In this document: one piece after another, positions 26,655-34,980 of the stretch | Layout: each line of letters begins with the position of its first letter | How positions within the stretch are numbered: position 1 is the stretch's first letter | Source of the DNA: Phycisphaerales bacterium Planc_01 | Lineage (GTDB): Bacteria > Planctomycetota > Phycisphaerae > Sedimentisphaerales > Anaerobacaceae | DNA: 59,971 nucleotides | Reading direction: 5' to 3' | Assembly: GCA_001603075.1 (NCBI GenBank) | Contig: LVBB01000058.1 | Coordinates: 1 to 59,971, forward strand | Notes under the pieces: model-generated | Database searches by the model: none | Told to the model about the DNA's origin: nothing | What the model saw: only the letters and a program-made list of their open reading frames with translations | Position numbers and translations under genes: made by a program

Positions 26655-27506
26655 ATGGACTTCCGAGCACACAAGAAAGACGGATTGACGCTGGTCGAGA
26701 TGACGCTGGTGATCGCGACCATCGCGCTGTTGGTGGGCTTCGGACTTCCGGCCGTACGGGCCCTGGTGCATTCGTTCGAGTCGACCAGCGGCACCCGCAG
26801 CATGATCGGTGCGGCCCTCAGTTCCGCACGGGCGATGGCGGTGAAGAATCAGAGATACACCGGCGTGCGGTTCCAGAAGCTGTGCCGCTCGAAAGACCCG
26901 TCGAACCCGCTGATCGGCCTGCTGGATGCACCGCAGTACATGATCTTCATCGTGCTCGAAGAGCCGAAGGACATGGGGGGGCTGGCGATCGGCTTCCGGG
27001 CGGTGGAAGGTCTTGAACCGGTGAAGCTGCCGGACAGCATCGGCGTACTGGATATCAGCCAGATCTCCTCGAACAGCGACATCGACGAGGCCCACGAATT
27101 GAACGACGCATCGGCCTTCTCGATCATCTTCTCGCCGTCGGGAAAGCTGGTGGTGCGCGACGTCCGCGTACGCAACCGAGACGGGTACGTTCTGCCGAGC
27201 AACGAAAGCGGATCGAGCAAGGTGTCGCTCGACCAGATCTTCAACTCGGCCGTCAACATCACGGAATACGGACGGGGAATGTTCCTTCAGGACGACTACT
27301 CCGCGCGGAACCCGTCGCCGGGAAATGCGTCGGATTACGGCCTGGGCAAGGAAATGAGCCGGACGGGTTTCGTCATCTACAACCGTCTGCGCTTTGCGGA
27401 GCTGTTCCGCAGGAAGGTGGCGTGGTCGGACTATCTATCCGGGCTGTCGGGTGACGATGTGGTTTACGTGAGCCCCCATACAGGGACGTTGGTTTCCCCC
27501 AAGTGA
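26655..27506 (+). CDS. GspH/FimT-like minor pilin
   Basis: 283 residues from ATG 26655, preferred because it gives a short prepilin leader (MDFRAHKKDG); an in-frame GTG at 26619 would add 12 residues. Neither start has a good ribosome site. The mature N-terminus is LTLVEMTLVIATIALLVGFGLP. The segment SMIGAALSSARAMAVKNQRYTGVRF matches the GspH/FimT pattern where the helix is followed by the ARxxAVxxxxxV strand. The remainder is a beta-rich globular domain of unknown specificity. It probably forms part of the pilus tip or priming complex with the I, J and K-like products that follow. Confidence 0.8.
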   Translation: MDFRAHKKDGLTLVEMTLVIATIALLVGFGLPAVRALVHSFESTSGTRSMIGAALSSARAMAVKNQRYTGVRFQKLCRSKDPSNPLIGLLDAPQYMIFIVLEEPKDMGGLAIGFRAVEGLEPVKLPDSIGVLDISQISSNSDIDEAHELNDASAFSIIFSPSGKLVVRDVRVRNRDGYVLPSNESGSSKVSLDQIFNSAVNITEYGRGMFLQDDYSARNPSPGNASDYGLGKEMSRTGFVIYNRLRFAELFRRKVAWSDYLSGLSGDDVVYVSPHTGTLVSPK

Positions 27507-27515
27507 TCGAGCGCT

Positions 27516-28286
27516 ATGGATAAGAACTCGCGACAACATGGCTTCTCACTGCTGGAGACGCTGCTGGCCGTCAGTACGCTGGCCGTGGGCATGGTTTTCG
27601 TCGCCGGCACGTTCATGGGCGGCATCTACTTCACGTCGCTTTCGACGGAGCGGACGATTGCGGCGGTGACAGCCGATGAGGCCTTTGCGAAGATTCGTCT
27701 GTACGGGCTGGACCCCAACGATCCGAATCTGGCGACGGATACGTTCGTCGCGTATGACGAACTGGCGACGGTGCCGACCGACGAGTTCCTCTATCCATCG
27801 GTCGCCGAGGACATCGCCAGGCAGTATTCCTGGATGGCCCTCTGCCGGCGCATGGGCGCCGACAGCCGCCTGGTCCAGGTCACGGTGTTCGTCTGCCGAC
27901 ACACGGGAAACGACACGCGGTATTGGGTGCGCGCCTCGGACGCCCTGGAACAGGGGGCTTTGCCGCGGCCGGTGCGCATCCCGATCGTTCGGGAGACAGG
28001 TGCGGCCAACGACGAGGTTTCGATCGTCGATGCCGTTGCGTCGGACGGGATCGATGAGAATGTGTTCGCCAACGACGGGGCCATCCTCGTGGATGATGCC
28101 ACGGGACAGATCTATCGCGTCCTCCAGCGGTACAGAGAGCCGTCGAACCGCATCCAACTCGACCGGCCTTGGAACGGAGGCGAAATCGGCGGATCGGCAG
28201 AAACCGAGATCTGGGTCGTCCCCCCGTCGGTCGCTGGTGGGCGCAGCCCCCTGGTGGGGGTCTACCAGCAAGTCATGAGGTTTTAG
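27516..28286 (+). CDS. GspI/PilV-like minor pilin
   Basis: 256 residues. The prepilin leader is DKNSRQHG followed by FSLLETLLAVSTLAVGMVFVAG, with Gly before the cleavage site and Glu at +5 (the SLLETLLA pattern is typical of GspI/PilV). The rest is not recognisable by family but contains a segment NDEVSIVDAVASDGID and a conserved-looking GAILVDDATGQIYRV. It is 9 bases after the H-like gene and 9 bases before the J-like gene, consistent with a minor pseudopilin operon in the classical order H-I-J-K. Length exceeds classical GspI (about 125) because of the added C-terminal domain. Confidence 0.8.
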   Translation: MDKNSRQHGFSLLETLLAVSTLAVGMVFVAGTFMGGIYFTSLSTERTIAAVTADEAFAKIRLYGLDPNDPNLATDTFVAYDELATVPTDEFLYPSVAEDIARQYSWMALCRRMGADSRLVQVTVFVCRHTGNDTRYWVRASDALEQGALPRPVRIPIVRETGAANDEVSIVDAVASDGIDENVFANDGAILVDDATGQIYRVLQRYREPSNRIQLDRPWNGGEIGGSAETEIWVVPPSVAGGRSPLVGVYQQVMRF

Positions 28287-28295
28287 AGCGATAGG

Positions 28296-29363
28296 ATGCG
28301 AAGAGCCTTTACATTGATCGAACTGGTGGTGGCGCTGGGAATTCTGGCGGTGGTCCTGTCGTTCGCCGGGATGATCTTCCGTGTGAGCATCGATTCGCAC
28401 CGGATTGCCCTGGCCAACGCGGAGATCATGCAGAAGCTGCGTGTGATCGCCGAGCAGCTCAACGCCGACTTTCAGGGGCTCCGCGACGACGGGGAGCTGT
28501 TCATCATCTGGGATGCCGCGCGCAGGTCGGATTACCGCGGCGCCAACGCCAACGATCCGGCGGCGTTCGAGCGTTTCGACCGGATCATGTTCTTCACCAC
28601 CGGCGATTTTCAGACGTATAAGACCGATCCGCCCATTCGGGGCAACGTGGCGAGAGTCTGCTACACCCTCGTCAGCCGGCCGGCCGACAACCAAGCCGGG
28701 CGTCTCAAACCCCGGCAGCAGAAGCCCTCGGACCGGATGCTGGCGCGAACGGTGCACGTTCTGGTGCCCACGGCGGCCGCCGCCGACCGGCTCGACACGA
28801 CTTCTTTCACCGAGGCCCAGTGGCGTCAGTGGAGCAGCGACCTCGAATACGACAACATCTCGTTGCAGGAGTGGATGCAGATCCCCCGCGCCGAGAAGAT
28901 CGACATTCTCTCTGTGATCGGCGACGTCACGATCGCCGGCGACGTTGAAAGTACGACGGACGAGGCCGCTCGCGGCGTGGTGATCGACCTGACACAGCCC
29001 GACCCGGTGCACGCGCTGCTGTGTGAGGGAGTCGGACAGTTCGCGGTCCAGGGCTGGAGCGATGCGGAGCAGCGGTGGATTCCGCAGGTCAATCCGAACG
29101 GCGACGAGAGCCTCGACGACGATTCGGACTTTCTCTTGCAGGGCGACGATCTTGATCCCGAGAACAAGCCGGGAATCTGGTATCCGCGCGGCGCGCTGAC
29201 CTTGCGGAACATCACATATCCCGCCTCGCAGATCGACAAGGCGCATCGCCATGAAGTCCCCGGCCTGGGACGGGCGCTGAAATTCACCTTCACCCTGTAC
29301 GACTCGAAAGGGGTCTTCGCGAGCGGCAGGACATTCACGCATATTGTCTACTTGAACGACTGA
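28296..29363 (+). CDS. GspJ/PilW-like minor pilin
   Basis: 355 residues. The leader is minimal (RRA) before FTLIELVVALGILAVVLSFAG. The helix continues into HRIALANAEIMQKLRVIAEQLNADFQGL, the usual GspJ helix-to-body transition. The body contains DGELFIIWDAARR and a C-terminal strand set ending ALKFTFTLYDSKGVFASGRTFTHIVYL, which fits the beta-sandwich of GspJ/PilW. The TGA shares one base with the ATG of the K-like gene, so translation is coupled. It is probably a member of the tip complex with the I- and K-like proteins. Confidence 0.8.
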   Translation: MRRAFTLIELVVALGILAVVLSFAGMIFRVSIDSHRIALANAEIMQKLRVIAEQLNADFQGLRDDGELFIIWDAARRSDYRGANANDPAAFERFDRIMFFTTGDFQTYKTDPPIRGNVARVCYTLVSRPADNQAGRLKPRQQKPSDRMLARTVHVLVPTAAAADRLDTTSFTEAQWRQWSSDLEYDNISLQEWMQIPRAEKIDILSVIGDVTIAGDVESTTDEAARGVVIDLTQPDPVHALLCEGVGQFAVQGWSDAEQRWIPQVNPNGDESLDDDSDFLLQGDDLDPENKPGIWYPRGALTLRNITYPASQIDKAHRHEVPGLGRALKFTFTLYDSKGVFASGRTFTHIVYLND

Positions 29364-31912
29364 TGGGGTTGCGGATGGCGGCACGGACTGGACAATCAAC
29401 GGCGGGCTTTCCTCGCGGCTCGGCGCTCATCCTCACCGTGGTTCTCACGAGCCTGCTGGCCATCGTGGGCGTGCTGTTCATTATGACGGCGCGGATCGAC
29501 CGGATGGCGACGTCGGCGGCCACGGAGAACCAGCAGCTCAACCTGGCGGTCGATACGGTCGTGGCCCAGATCGGTGAGATCCTTGTGGCGGACACGCCCG
29601 GCGTGTCGGCCGGTTCGGTGTACTACGATTTTCCGGACGTCAACAATCCGTGGCTGGCGGACCTGGAGCCGTATCGATCGGGGGCCAACTACTACTGGCG
29701 GCAGATCAGTCGTATTTCCGACGCCAACGAGGCCGATGTGCGTCACGTGCGGATTCGCGTCGTGGGAAATCGCGACGTCATCGACGCCAACATGACCGGG
29801 ACCAACGCCGATGCCGACGGGGACGGAGTGGGAGACGCTCGATGGTTCGAGGTGCCCGGCGTCATGTCGAGCCGGGGCAAGCCGATCTATGCGGCCGTCC
29901 GGATCGTCGACAACGCTGCGATGCTGAATCTCAATACCGGGTACTGGTTCGATCCGACCCGGTCCGACGGCGACAGCGTTGACGGCAGCAGCGTCCAGCA
30001 GATCAATGTCGTCGCGCTGGCCGGGGGCCGTGGTGCGACAGCGACCGACTACGAGACCTATGCCGCCGCACTCCTGGCGGCGCGGGGGATTGACCCGGTC
30101 GAGGGACTTCAACGATATGCCGACGAGGTGATCTGGCGCTACGGGCATCCCGACCCGAACAGCTCGTACCGCGCGTTCGATCTCTCGGATGAGCTGGAGC
30201 TTCGATATCGATTTCTCCTGAACCATTCCAGCGTCGAGTCCCGCGCGGAGAAGTGGGGGCGGTTCAAGGCCAATACGATCTCCACACCCGTGGACTCGGC
30301 AGGGCAGGCGCTCGATCGATGGTATGCCCGTGTCCGTGACGACGGGACGCTCGATCCCAATTATGCCTACCGACACGTCGCCACGACGTACAACATGGAC
30401 CGGATTCTCACGCCCCGGCCCATCGAGCTGGGCTCGCTGACGCGGCACAAGAAGGTCAACGTCAACAGCGGCGACGCGAATACCCTTCGGGACGCCATCC
30501 TGACCGCGCTGGCGGTCGCCGGACAGGACCCGAACGTGCTCAGCGCCGAGACGGCCCAGATCACCGCGAACCTGCTCGACTTCATCGACGACGACGACGA
30601 AGTCACGGCCGTCGCCGGTCCCGGCACGTCCGGGGCGCACTACTACGGGTTCGAGCGGCCCTGTATCTACATTTCGGAGGTCGCCTACCGTGGTGTCACG
30701 GGCGCTACGGGCGTTGTCCACGTCTCGACCGCCGTTGAGCTGCACAAGCCGCACTACGCGGACCGCGACCCACAGGCCGGACAGTGGCGACTCCTGATCG
30801 CCGAGGAAGGGCAGTCCAGAGAGGTGCCGATCGTATGGTCGGGGACGCGGCGCTTCCATGTGATTCTGAACGAAGATCCGATGGCCGAGTTGTTCGACGA
30901 TGGCGCCTTCTCCGACCCGGAGGAACCGGCCGATGCCCTCCAGCGGTATGGGTATCGCCCCAGCGCCTACAACGCTCCGACGGCGCAGATCGATACCGAC
31001 GGTTTCGGCGAGGGGGCGAGGATTTCGCTCCAGCGCTGGGTCGCGCAGACCGACACGTGGATCACCGTCGATCACGTGCGCGTGGGGACTGGTTGGATGG
31101 TCCCGGACCAGGGAGCCCGCAGTTTCCAGCGGGACCTCTCGCCCGGCAAGTGCGTTCGTCGCCTGTGGGGTGCGGAGATGATATCCCCGCCCGGTCTGGG
31201 GCACGCTATCGACAACTACGTGGACGCGGACGAGAGTGTCATTCAGGCGCATCCGGCCAATCGGACACTGACGAACATTGGGGAGATCGGGAAGGTCTTC
31301 GCCGCCAGCGCCTATGGTGTGACACCGGCGGACACGGCGAGCGACGTTCTGCTCGATCTGGCGAAGCCGCACTATGCGGAGTTGCTGAATTACCTGACGG
31401 TCATCGACCCCACCGAGCACGGCCTGTCGGCGGAGGAGACACGGATCATGGGGCGGATCAACATCAACACGGCGCCCTGGTTCGTGCTCGCCCAACTGCC
31501 GTGGATTCAGTACCAGGCCTCGGGCGAACCGACCGTCGTACGGGCCCTGGCCATTGTGGATCACCGGGAGCGGTACGGCCCCTTCCGCAGCGTTGCGGGG
31601 CTGCTGCAAGTTCCCGAGATGCAGCAGTTGGGTTACGACGGCTTCGACAACCTGCACGAGGACGATCCGCGCGGGCCCGACCTGACGCCCGACAACGTCC
31701 GCGACGATCTGGAGGAGCGCGACCTGCTGTTTACGCGGATCAGCGATCTGGCGACGGTGCGGAGCGACGTTTTCACAGCCTACATCGTGGTCCGGATCGA
31801 CGTCAATGGGCCGCAGAAGCGGATGATGGCAATCCTTGACAGGAGCCGGACGAGCGCGGCAAACCCGCACTTCAGACTCGTCTCGCTCTATCCCGTTCCT
31901 GATCCGCGATAG
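29363..31912 (+). CDS. GspK/PilX-like minor pilin
   Basis: 849 residues, more than twice the length of classical GspK. The N-terminus has a pilin-like helix without Glu at +5 (RGSALILTVVLTSLLAIVGVLFIM), the hallmark of GspK. A C-terminal helix-hairpin-helix region has GRININTAPWFVLAQLP and VDHRERYGPFRSVAGLLQVPEM, also typical of the family. The central 500 residues, with YANEV-like segments duplicated (YADEVIWRYG) and acidic loops such as NADADGDGVGD (calcium-type), are an expansion. GspK caps the pseudopilus tip with GspI and GspJ. It closes the operon; the convergent inositol phosphatase gene ends 3 bases later with no visible terminator. Confidence 0.85.
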   Translation: MGLRMAARTGQSTAGFPRGSALILTVVLTSLLAIVGVLFIMTARIDRMATSAATENQQLNLAVDTVVAQIGEILVADTPGVSAGSVYYDFPDVNNPWLADLEPYRSGANYYWRQISRISDANEADVRHVRIRVVGNRDVIDANMTGTNADADGDGVGDARWFEVPGVMSSRGKPIYAAVRIVDNAAMLNLNTGYWFDPTRSDGDSVDGSSVQQINVVALAGGRGATATDYETYAAALLAARGIDPVEGLQRYADEVIWRYGHPDPNSSYRAFDLSDELELRYRFLLNHSSVESRAEKWGRFKANTISTPVDSAGQALDRWYARVRDDGTLDPNYAYRHVATTYNMDRILTPRPIELGSLTRHKKVNVNSGDANTLRDAILTALAVAGQDPNVLSAETAQITANLLDFIDDDDEVTAVAGPGTSGAHYYGFERPCIYISEVAYRGVTGATGVVHVSTAVELHKPHYADRDPQAGQWRLLIAEEGQSREVPIVWSGTRRFHVILNEDPMAELFDDGAFSDPEEPADALQRYGYRPSAYNAPTAQIDTDGFGEGARISLQRWVAQTDTWITVDHVRVGTGWMVPDQGARSFQRDLSPGKCVRRLWGAEMISPPGLGHAIDNYVDADESVIQAHPANRTLTNIGEIGKVFAASAYGVTPADTASDVLLDLAKPHYAELLNYLTVIDPTEHGLSAEETRIMGRININTAPWFVLAQLPWIQYQASGEPTVVRALAIVDHRERYGPFRSVAGLLQVPEMQQLGYDGFDNLHEDDPRGPDLTPDNVRDDLEERDLLFTRISDLATVRSDVFTAYIVVRIDVNGPQKRMMAILDRSRTSAANPHFRLVSLYPVPDPR

Positions 31913-31915
31913 GGC

Positions 31916-32731
31916 CTACGCGTCGATCCACGCAACAAGCTTCGCATGCGCCTTCCGGTTGGCGGCCAGCACATCCATCGCCTGCCCTTCGTAAGCGTCG
32001 AGGTCGACGGGGAACAGCGGGCGGCCTTTCCAGTTGGTGACGATCGCGCCGGCCGCCTGGGCGATCATGACGCCGGCGGCCACGTCCCACAGCTTCGGCG
32101 TGCAGACCACCGTGCCCACCAGGCCTCCCGCCGCGACATAGGCCAGTTGCAGGGCGGTCGTTCCGAAATTGCGGAACCGCGACTGACGGACGATCTGACC
32201 GATCCAGGCTGGAAGCGGGTCGCCGAAATGGCTGTCGAGGCCGACGCTACTCGTCGGCGCGATGTCGTCGTCGCCGGCCTCAATGCGTCGGCCGTTGAGC
32301 TGCGCTTCCCCGCCTTGCACGGCGGTGTACATCGAGTCGGTCGCCGGGTCGAACACGACCCCGGCGATGGGACGGCCCTCGCAGAGGACCCCGATGCTGA
32401 CGGTGAAGATCGGGATTCCGTGAGCGAAGTTGTTGGTCCCGTCGATCGGATCGATCACCCACCAGATGGACGGCTCACCGCGCGGCGCGCGTTTGAAGAT
32501 CTTCCCCGGTTCGCCTTCCTCGCCGATGAACCCGTGGTCGGGAAAGCCCTCCCGGATGCGATCGACGATGATCTGCTGGCAACGGCGGTCGGCGTCGGTG
32601 ACCAGTTCCGTCTCGGTCTTGAAGGTGGCCTTGACGTAGTTCATCTCCTCCATCGCTCTCTGCCCGGCGAGGCGGGCGGCGACGACGGCGGTTTCCAGCA
32701 TCTGGCTCAACGCCTGTTGTTCCATGTCCAT
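31916..32731 (-). CDS. suhB: Inositol monophosphatase family protein
   Basis: 271 residues. The frame is open to 33181, but ATG 32731 fits the family N-terminus (LSQMLETAVVAARLAGQRAM). All catalytic elements are present: LVTDADRRCQQIIVDRI, FIGEEGE, the metal-binding WVIDPIDGTNNFAHG, and KLWDVAAGVMIAQAAGA. It is a Mg2+-dependent, lithium-sensitive type phosphatase; substrates in this family include inositol-1-phosphate, 3'-phosphoadenosine compounds and sugar phosphates, so suhB is a family label rather than a proven role. It faces the divergent DUF2752 gene across 60 bases. Cytoplasmic. Confidence 0.88.
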   Translation of the reverse strand: MDMEQQALSQMLETAVVAARLAGQRAMEEMNYVKATFKTETELVTDADRRCQQIIVDRIREGFPDHGFIGEEGEPGKIFKRAPRGEPSIWWVIDPIDGTNNFAHGIPIFTVSIGVLCEGRPIAGVVFDPATDSMYTAVQGGEAQLNGRRIEAGDDDIAPTSSVGLDSHFGDPLPAWIGQIVRQSRFRNFGTTALQLAYVAAGGLVGTVVCTPKLWDVAAGVMIAQAAGAIVTNWKGRPLFPVDLDAYEGQAMDVLAANRKAHAKLVAWIDA

Positions 32732-32753
32732 ATGGGCTACCTGTTCCTTGTCG

Positions 32754-32782
32754 TTGACAAAAACATCGGTGGCGGGTATTCT
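32754..32782 (+). promoter_or_regulatory. Promoter giving a near-leaderless DUF2752 mRNA
   Basis: TTGACA at 32754-32759 is a perfect -35; a 17-base spacer is followed by TATTCT at 32777-32782. The expected start (about 32789) is two or three bases before the ATG at 32792, and no ribosome site is present. Confidence 0.65.
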
Positions 32783-32791
32783 ACCTCGGTT

Positions 32792-33265
32792 ATGCTGACA
32801 CGCCAATCGGCAAATGCCGCCCAATTCATCCGTCCCGCCTCGTCGTCGGAGCGTCGCGTGGCGCTGGCGGTTTCCCTGTCGATCCTCGGATTCTTCGCCG
32901 GACTGTGGGTGCTTCAGCGGGTCGGGTTCGACTTCGGATTGCTCTTCCATCCCTGTGGATTCAAACAGCGGACGGGCTGGCCGTGTCCGGCATGCGGGAT
33001 GACCACCTCCGTGCTCGCCTTCGCTCGTGGCCGATTGTTGGCTGCATTTTACATTCAGCCGGCCGCCGCATTTCTCTGCAGCGTCCTGACGCTGGTTGCA
33101 TTTTTCGCTTTGCTGACGGCGGGCCTTGGAGTATATTTCAGGGCCTTCGACCGTCTCCTGCACGAGACGAAAGTGATTCACTGGATTGCCGTGTTGCTCG
33201 TGATTCTGGCTGCCGGGTGGGCGGTGACATTGGCCCGTGCCTTTGCGGCGCAGAATGCTGGTTAG
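32792..33265 (+). CDS. DUF2752 membrane protein
   Basis: 157 residues. The family signature is HPCGFKQRTGWPCPACGMTTSVLAFARG, with three Cys arranged as in DUF2752. Three membrane segments are visible (about 25-45, 87-107 and 130-150). ATG 32792 is the only sensible start, since the next in-frame ATG lies inside the Cys motif. The predicted transcription start is almost on this ATG, so a leaderless mRNA is likely. The biochemical function of the family is not known; the CPxCG-like motif could bind a metal. It is followed by serA after 35 bases in the same direction. Confidence 0.8.
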   Translation: MLTRQSANAAQFIRPASSSERRVALAVSLSILGFFAGLWVLQRVGFDFGLLFHPCGFKQRTGWPCPACGMTTSVLAFARGRLLAAFYIQPAAAFLCSVLTLVAFFALLTAGLGVYFRAFDRLLHETKVIHWIAVLLVILAAGWAVTLARAFAAQNAG

Positions 33266-33300
33266 CCGTACAGATGATGGGGAGTTACGGGAGTGCTTTT

Positions 33301-34887
33301 ATGATGAGAATTCTGATCACAGACAAACTGGCCCAGGAGGGGATCGACATCATCAACGCCGCCGAAGGGTTCGAGGCCGTAATCAAGACCGGAATCAGCG
33401 AGGATGAGCTGGCATCCATCATCGGTGAATATGATGGCCTGATCATTCGCAGCGGAAGCAAAGTCACGGCCAAGGTCCTGGCCAATCCAGGCAAGCTCAA
33501 AGGCGTGGCGCGGGCGGGCGTCGGCGTCGACAACATCGATGTCAAGGAGGCGACGCGCAAGGGAATCCTCGTGATGAACACGCCCGGGGGCAATACGCTC
33601 AGCGCCGCCGAGCATACGATGGCTCTGATGCTGGCGATGAGTCGAAACGTTGTACCGGCCTGCAACAGCCTCAAAGCAGGGGCCTGGGACCGAAAGAAGT
33701 ACACCGGCAACCAGCTCAATCACAAGGTCCTGGGCGTGATCGGCCTCGGGCGAATCGGCATGGCCGTGGCCCAGATGGCCCGTGGATTCAACATGAAAGT
33801 GCTGGGATACGACCCGCTGGCGGCGCCGAAAGACGCCGAGCAGCAGGGGGTCGAGGTGACCGACAACGTCGAGCGGATCTTCCGGGAAGCGGACTTCATC
33901 AGCCTCCACGTGCCCAAGAACGAGCAGACGCTCAACATGATCGGCAGCGCACAGATCGAAATGATGAAGCCGACGGTGCGTCTGGTCAACTGTGCCCGCG
34001 GCGGCATCATCAACGAACAAGCCCTGTACGACGCCCTGGCGGCCAAGCGGATCGCCGGCGCGGCCCTCGACGTGTTTTCGAGCGAGCCGCCGGAGAACAT
34101 CCGTTTCGCCGAACTGGAGAACTGCCTGGTGACGCCGCACCTGGGCGCCAGCACAGAGGAAGCGCAGATCGAGGTCGCCGTCGAGGCGGCCGAGATCCTG
34201 ATCGACGCCATCAAGGGCGGGCCGATCAAGAACGCGCTCAATGCGCCTTCGACGGGCGGTGCGATGCCGCCGATGGTGAGCCGCTACGCCGAGCTGGCGC
34301 GCCGCATCGGGGCGCTGCTCAGCACGATCGCCCCGGGCAACATCAAGGGCATTGAGGTTCAGTATCGCGGCACGGTTGCCGCCATGGACGTCGCGCCAGT
34401 GACGCTCGGCTTCCTGATGGGGCTGCTTCAGAAGCACTTTGAGATGCCGCTGAACATGGTCAACACGCCGGTGCTGGCCAAAGAACGCGGCATCAGCATC
34501 GACGAAACCAAGAACAGCGAGGCCAAAGACGTGGCGTCAAGCTTCAGTGCGAAGGTCGTCACAACAAAAGGCGCTCGTACTGTGACGGGCTCTGTGTTTG
34601 GCGAGCGACTGCTGCGCATTATCGAGATCGACGGGTTCAATATCGAGATGACGCCGCAAGGGGCGGTGCTGGTCATCTTCAACGACGACAAGCCCGGTGT
34701 CATCGGGGCGGTCGGCACCGCGTGCGGCAAGCACGGGATCAACATCGGGACGATGGGCGTCGGCCAGAAGCTGGAAGAGCACAAGGCCATCCTGGCGGTC
34801 AGTCTCGACAAAGAGCCGGACGCCAATGCTGTTGCGGAATTGAGCAAGCTCGACTTCGTCAACGAGATTTACGTCTGCACGTTGTAG
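33301..34887 (+). CDS. serA: D-3-phosphoglycerate dehydrogenase
   Basis: 528 residues, the long form with an extra ASB domain and a C-terminal ACT domain. ATG 33301 has GGGAG about 7 bases upstream; a second ATG follows directly. The NAD-binding site is VIGLGRIGMAVAQMARGF with an Asp after the second strand (GYDPLAAP). The catalytic Arg is in NCARGGIINEQAL, and the His in PHLGASTEEAQ. The ACT domain begins near NDDKPGVIGAVGTACGKHGINI and ends the protein. It catalyses the first step of serine biosynthesis, 3-phosphoglycerate to 3-phosphohydroxypyruvate, and the ACT domain implies serine feedback. serB and serC are not in the window. Confidence 0.95.
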   Translation: MMRILITDKLAQEGIDIINAAEGFEAVIKTGISEDELASIIGEYDGLIIRSGSKVTAKVLANPGKLKGVARAGVGVDNIDVKEATRKGILVMNTPGGNTLSAAEHTMALMLAMSRNVVPACNSLKAGAWDRKKYTGNQLNHKVLGVIGLGRIGMAVAQMARGFNMKVLGYDPLAAPKDAEQQGVEVTDNVERIFREADFISLHVPKNEQTLNMIGSAQIEMMKPTVRLVNCARGGIINEQALYDALAAKRIAGAALDVFSSEPPENIRFAELENCLVTPHLGASTEEAQIEVAVEAAEILIDAIKGGPIKNALNAPSTGGAMPPMVSRYAELARRIGALLSTIAPGNIKGIEVQYRGTVAAMDVAPVTLGFLMGLLQKHFEMPLNMVNTPVLAKERGISIDETKNSEAKDVASSFSAKVVTTKGARTVTGSVFGERLLRIIEIDGFNIEMTPQGAVLVIFNDDKPGVIGAVGTACGKHGINIGTMGVGQKLEEHKAILAVSLDKEPDANAVAELSKLDFVNEIYVCTL

Positions 34888-34980
34888 GGATTGGTCGTCG
34901 GCGCCAGGTCGGCATGGATGCGGCAGCATTGCTTCGTCGCGTCTGATGGACGCTGGTACGTTGCATGGGATACGGACATC

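Noticed and set aside
29396-31870. 824-codon open frame antisense to the GspK-like gene, and similar long antisense frames (707 codons at 37457-39580, 596 at 39582-41372, 523 at 4537-6108)
   Set aside because: High GC with strong codon bias leaves the opposite strand open; the translations are Arg/His/Asp-rich with no domain, while the sense-strand proteins are clear family members.
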